Origin: an uncultured Sphingomonadaceae bacterium
Lineage (GTDB): Bacteria > Pseudomonadota > Alphaproteobacteria > Sphingomonadales > Sphingomonadaceae
Length of the DNA stretch: 64,000 nt
Assembly (NCBI GenBank): GCA_947493215.1
Contig: CANLQE010000001.1
Location: 62,001-126,000 of the forward strand
Reading direction: 5' to 3'
Shown here: piece after piece, positions 62,221 to 64,000 of the stretch
Numbering within the stretch: position 1 is the stretch's first letter
Layout: the number at the start of each line of letters is the position of its first letter
The notes under the pieces: generated by a model
What the model was told of the DNA's origin: nothing
The model's input: only the letters and a program-made list of their open reading frames with translations
Databases searched by the model: none
Program-made: the position numbers and the translations under genes

Positions 62221-63153
62221 TCACCGCTCTTGTTCATCCACCCAGTTTTTGAGCAAGTTATAGGCAATGGCAAAGGGCGGTGGCGCAATGAAGGGCGCAT
62301 CAGGATCACCGTTCATCGCCGCTTTCACTTCATCGAGCGAGAACCACGCCGCTTCCTCAATTTCTTCCTCGTCCAGCGTCAATGTCGGATCATCCGTGAC
62401 ACTGGTACAGGCCATCATCAACGAAGATGGAAAGGGCCAAGGCTGGCTCGCAATATAACGGACATTGCGAACCTTGATGCCCGCCTCTTCCCACAACTCG
62501 CGCGCGACGCCGCCCTCGATGCTTTCGCCCGGCTCAATAAAACCGGCGAGTGCGGAGAAGCGCTTGGGCGGGAAGCGCGGTTGCCGGCCGAGCAATATTT
62601 TGCCTTCACATTCAGCGAGCATGATCGCGACGGGATCGGTCCGCGGAAAATGTTCAGCGCCGCAACCTTGTTCTTCCTTGTTACACTGCCGTGCCCAGCC
62701 GCCTTTGCGAGATTCGGTGGGCTGGCCGCAGTTGGCGCAAAACCGGTGCCGGGCATGCCAGTCGACCAGACTGCGCGCCGTCGCATAGATGGCAGCTTGC
62801 TCTGGCGGCAAGACACCCAGCGATTGCCACAACCGCGGATCAGCGGTCGGCATGGCACTGCCCGCTCCGTTCAACTCAGCAAAACAGGGCGTGTCTCCAT
62901 CGATGCCCAACAAGAGCAAGTCATTATCGGGCGATGCCTCGTAAAGCGGGCCCCACGCCAGATCGCCGAGATTATCGAAAACCGGGCTTAGGCCGTCAAG
63001 TTTAAGCAATCGCGCATTCGGGCGCATCATTGCTTCTTTTAGCCGCTCGGGGTTAACCCGGACCTGATCCGCGCGATCGATTGTTCCGCCAGCAAAGGTC
63101 GGAATGATTGCACTCAAATCGCTTGTCATGATCGGGCTAACAGTATCGTTCAC
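62221..63153 (-). CDS. nudC: NAD(+) diphosphatase NudC
   Basis: A 310-residue Nudix hydrolase that cleaves NAD(H) to NMN and AMP and can remove NAD caps from RNA. It has the zinc-binding block CANCGQ...CNKEEQGC, the Nudix box GFIEPGESIEGGVARELWEEAGI and the NudC signature SQPWPFPSS. The start is GTG at 63153, which overlaps the stop of the upstream serine hydrolase gene (GTGA), so the two are translationally coupled. All catalytic motifs are intact. Confidence 0.94.
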   Translation of the reverse strand: MNDTVSPIMTSDLSAIIPTFAGGTIDRADQVRVNPERLKEAMMRPNARLLKLDGLSPVFDNLGDLAWGPLYEASPDNDLLLLGIDGDTPCFAELNGAGSAMPTADPRLWQSLGVLPPEQAAIYATARSLVDWHARHRFCANCGQPTESRKGGWARQCNKEEQGCGAEHFPRTDPVAIMLAECEGKILLGRQPRFPPKRFSALAGFIEPGESIEGGVARELWEEAGIKVRNVRYIASQPWPFPSSLMMACTSVTDDPTLTLDEEEIEEAAWFSLDEVKAAMNGDPDAPFIAPPPFAIAYNLLKNWVDEQER

Positions 63154-64000
63154 GGACTGGTTTTTCCTTCACCCGCTGACATAGCTTGCATCAGGTCGGC
63201 ATAGACATATTTCGGGAAATTGGACTGGAACGGATAGGCGTTCGATGGGATATATTGCGTGTATCCTCCTGCACGGAAACCATTACCGGTATCGACAAAG
63301 GCCGACGTTCCTGCCGCTCCGCCCCAGCCGAAGGTTCCGGCGGGACTTGCTGTCGTTCCCAGACCAGCTCTGCCACCCGCGCCAAAGCCATGATTGGCGA
63401 CCCAAGTACCTTTCATATCAGTGCCTTCAGGTAGAAGGTTGGACATGCCGAGCTTCGCCGTCTCTGGCTGCATGATCGCGGTGCCCTTAAAGGTTCCGAA
63501 ACCGAGTAGCATGGTCAGAAATTTATCATAATCTGCTGCGGAACCAACAAGACCCGCACCGCCAAAGGCAAAAGCAGGTTTGTCGAGATAGATGCTATTT
63601 TCTGCCGGATCGATCGGGATCAGGGTGCCACCAAAGGGCGAATAATTGTCCGTGAAATCTTTTACGCGGTCGGCGGGTAGGCGGAAGAATGTATCTTTCA
63701 TACCCAGCGGATCAAACATACGTTTCTGCAAAAAATCTTCCAGCGGCATACCGGAAGCGACTTCGACAACATAGCCGAGCAGGTCCAGACTCACCGAATA
63801 GCTCCACTTCGTGCCAGGCTCATAAACCAGCGGCAAGGACGCGAGATTTTTTGAAAAGGTTGCTGCATCGGGTGTCGGCGGGCCGGGTTGCGTACCGGGA
63901 AGGGGCATGCGGCTAACTACACCGGGCGTGATACCCTTTGCAAAATAAGCGGTTTGAATCGGCCCCTTGCTGATGATCGAATAGCCAAGACCAGCGGTAT
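63150..64000 (-). CDS. serine hydrolase (beta-lactamase family), partial at the right edge
   Basis: The minus-strand frame is open to the right edge, so the N-terminal part, including any SxxK motif, is outside the window. The visible 283 residues begin TAGLGYSIISKGPIQTAYF, the region after the typical LLTHTAGL, then KWSYSVSLDLLGYVVE (YxN-like YSV) and the C-terminal GWGGAAGTSAFVD (HxG-like turn). These resemble class C-type serine beta-lactamase/esterase-like proteins. It is followed by nudC with a GTGA overlap. Confidence 0.8.
   Translation of the reverse strand, partial: TAGLGYSIISKGPIQTAYFAKGITPGVVSRMPLPGTQPGPPTPDAATFSKNLASLPLVYEPGTKWSYSVSLDLLGYVVEVASGMPLEDFLQKRMFDPLGMKDTFFRLPADRVKDFTDNYSPFGGTLIPIDPAENSIYLDKPAFAFGGAGLVGSAADYDKFLTMLLGFGTFKGTAIMQPETAKLGMSNLLPEGTDMKGTWVANHGFGAGGRAGLGTTASPAGTFGWGGAAGTSAFVDTGNGFRAGGYTQYIPSNAYPFQSNFPKYVYADLMQAMSAGEGKTSP

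Noticed and set aside
1-64000. CRISPR arrays, tRNA or rRNA genes, prophage or transposase genes
   Set aside because: None found when reading the gaps and open frames; no spaced direct-repeat array and no cloverleaf was seen.

Overview
The window looks like a chromosomal segment of an alphaproteobacterium of the Sphingomonadaceae type, possibly Sphingorhabdus/Parasphingorhabdus-like; the genus is a guess from general familiarity. The basis is moderate GC, an RcdA/DUF1465 protein, a COQ9 protein, a MetH split into two polypeptides under an ArsR-methyltransferase regulator, a complete ybgC-tolQRAB-pal cluster, a bacterial CDC48 ATPase, DUF1489, and many small lipoproteins. Coding density is high, nearly everything is housekeeping or envelope related, and I see no rRNA, tRNA, CRISPR array, prophage or intact insertion sequence.

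Layout. 1-4.5 kb: an edge fragment, COQ9, an old-yellow-enzyme reductase, RcdA, two tiny YdcH-like proteins and a zinc-free oxidoreductase. 4.6-12.5 kb: ptsP (nitrogen PTS enzyme I), a RodZ-like protein, cpoB, tilS, ftsH and a small exported protein whose ribosome-binding site lies inside the ftsH terminator. 12.6-17.1 kb: sterol-desaturase-like enzyme, rpoZ, a cardiolipin-synthase-like protein, a class-A-like serine hydrolase lipoprotein and two small lipoproteins. 17.3-23.0 kb: a methionine-cycle operon (SahR-like regulator, metF, metH in two parts) with a 26-bp perfect palindrome at its promoter. 23.2-30.4 kb: beta-helix protein, PafA-like phosphatase, DsbD-like reductase with a redoxin, an inverted-repeat-rich gap, an unknown protein with a 10-bp repeat array upstream, and an exported methyltransferase.

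30.5-39 kb: uvrB, DUF3617 lipoprotein, a class-C-like serine hydrolase, two VOC proteins, an M20 amidohydrolase, a DksA-type protein with a ferric-reductase-like membrane protein, and an ArsR-SRPBCC operon. 39-43.4 kb: the Tol-Pal system in canonical order. 43.4-52.8 kb: M16 peptidase, phospholipid methyltransferase-like protein, small monooxygenase, MFS transporter, CDC48 and a LysR regulator. 53-64 kb: a divergent Mpl/LD-carboxypeptidase pair (peptidoglycan recycling), YghU-type GST operon, cyclophilin, MgtE, an acetyltransferase, a gene behind a strong Fur-box match, and a serine hydrolase-nudC-GST operon that runs off the right edge.

Themes: envelope maintenance (Tol-Pal, CpoB, Mpl/LdcA, FtsH, three penicillin-binding-like serine hydrolases, several lipoproteins) and one-carbon/methyl metabolism. 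The most notable non-coding features are two ArsR-type promoters whose operators lie between -35 and -10 with the start codon at the predicted transcription start, three terminator-like hairpins placed where they could control the following gene, and the structured gap at 28.7-28.9 kb. No clearly new multi-gene defence or mobile system is visible.
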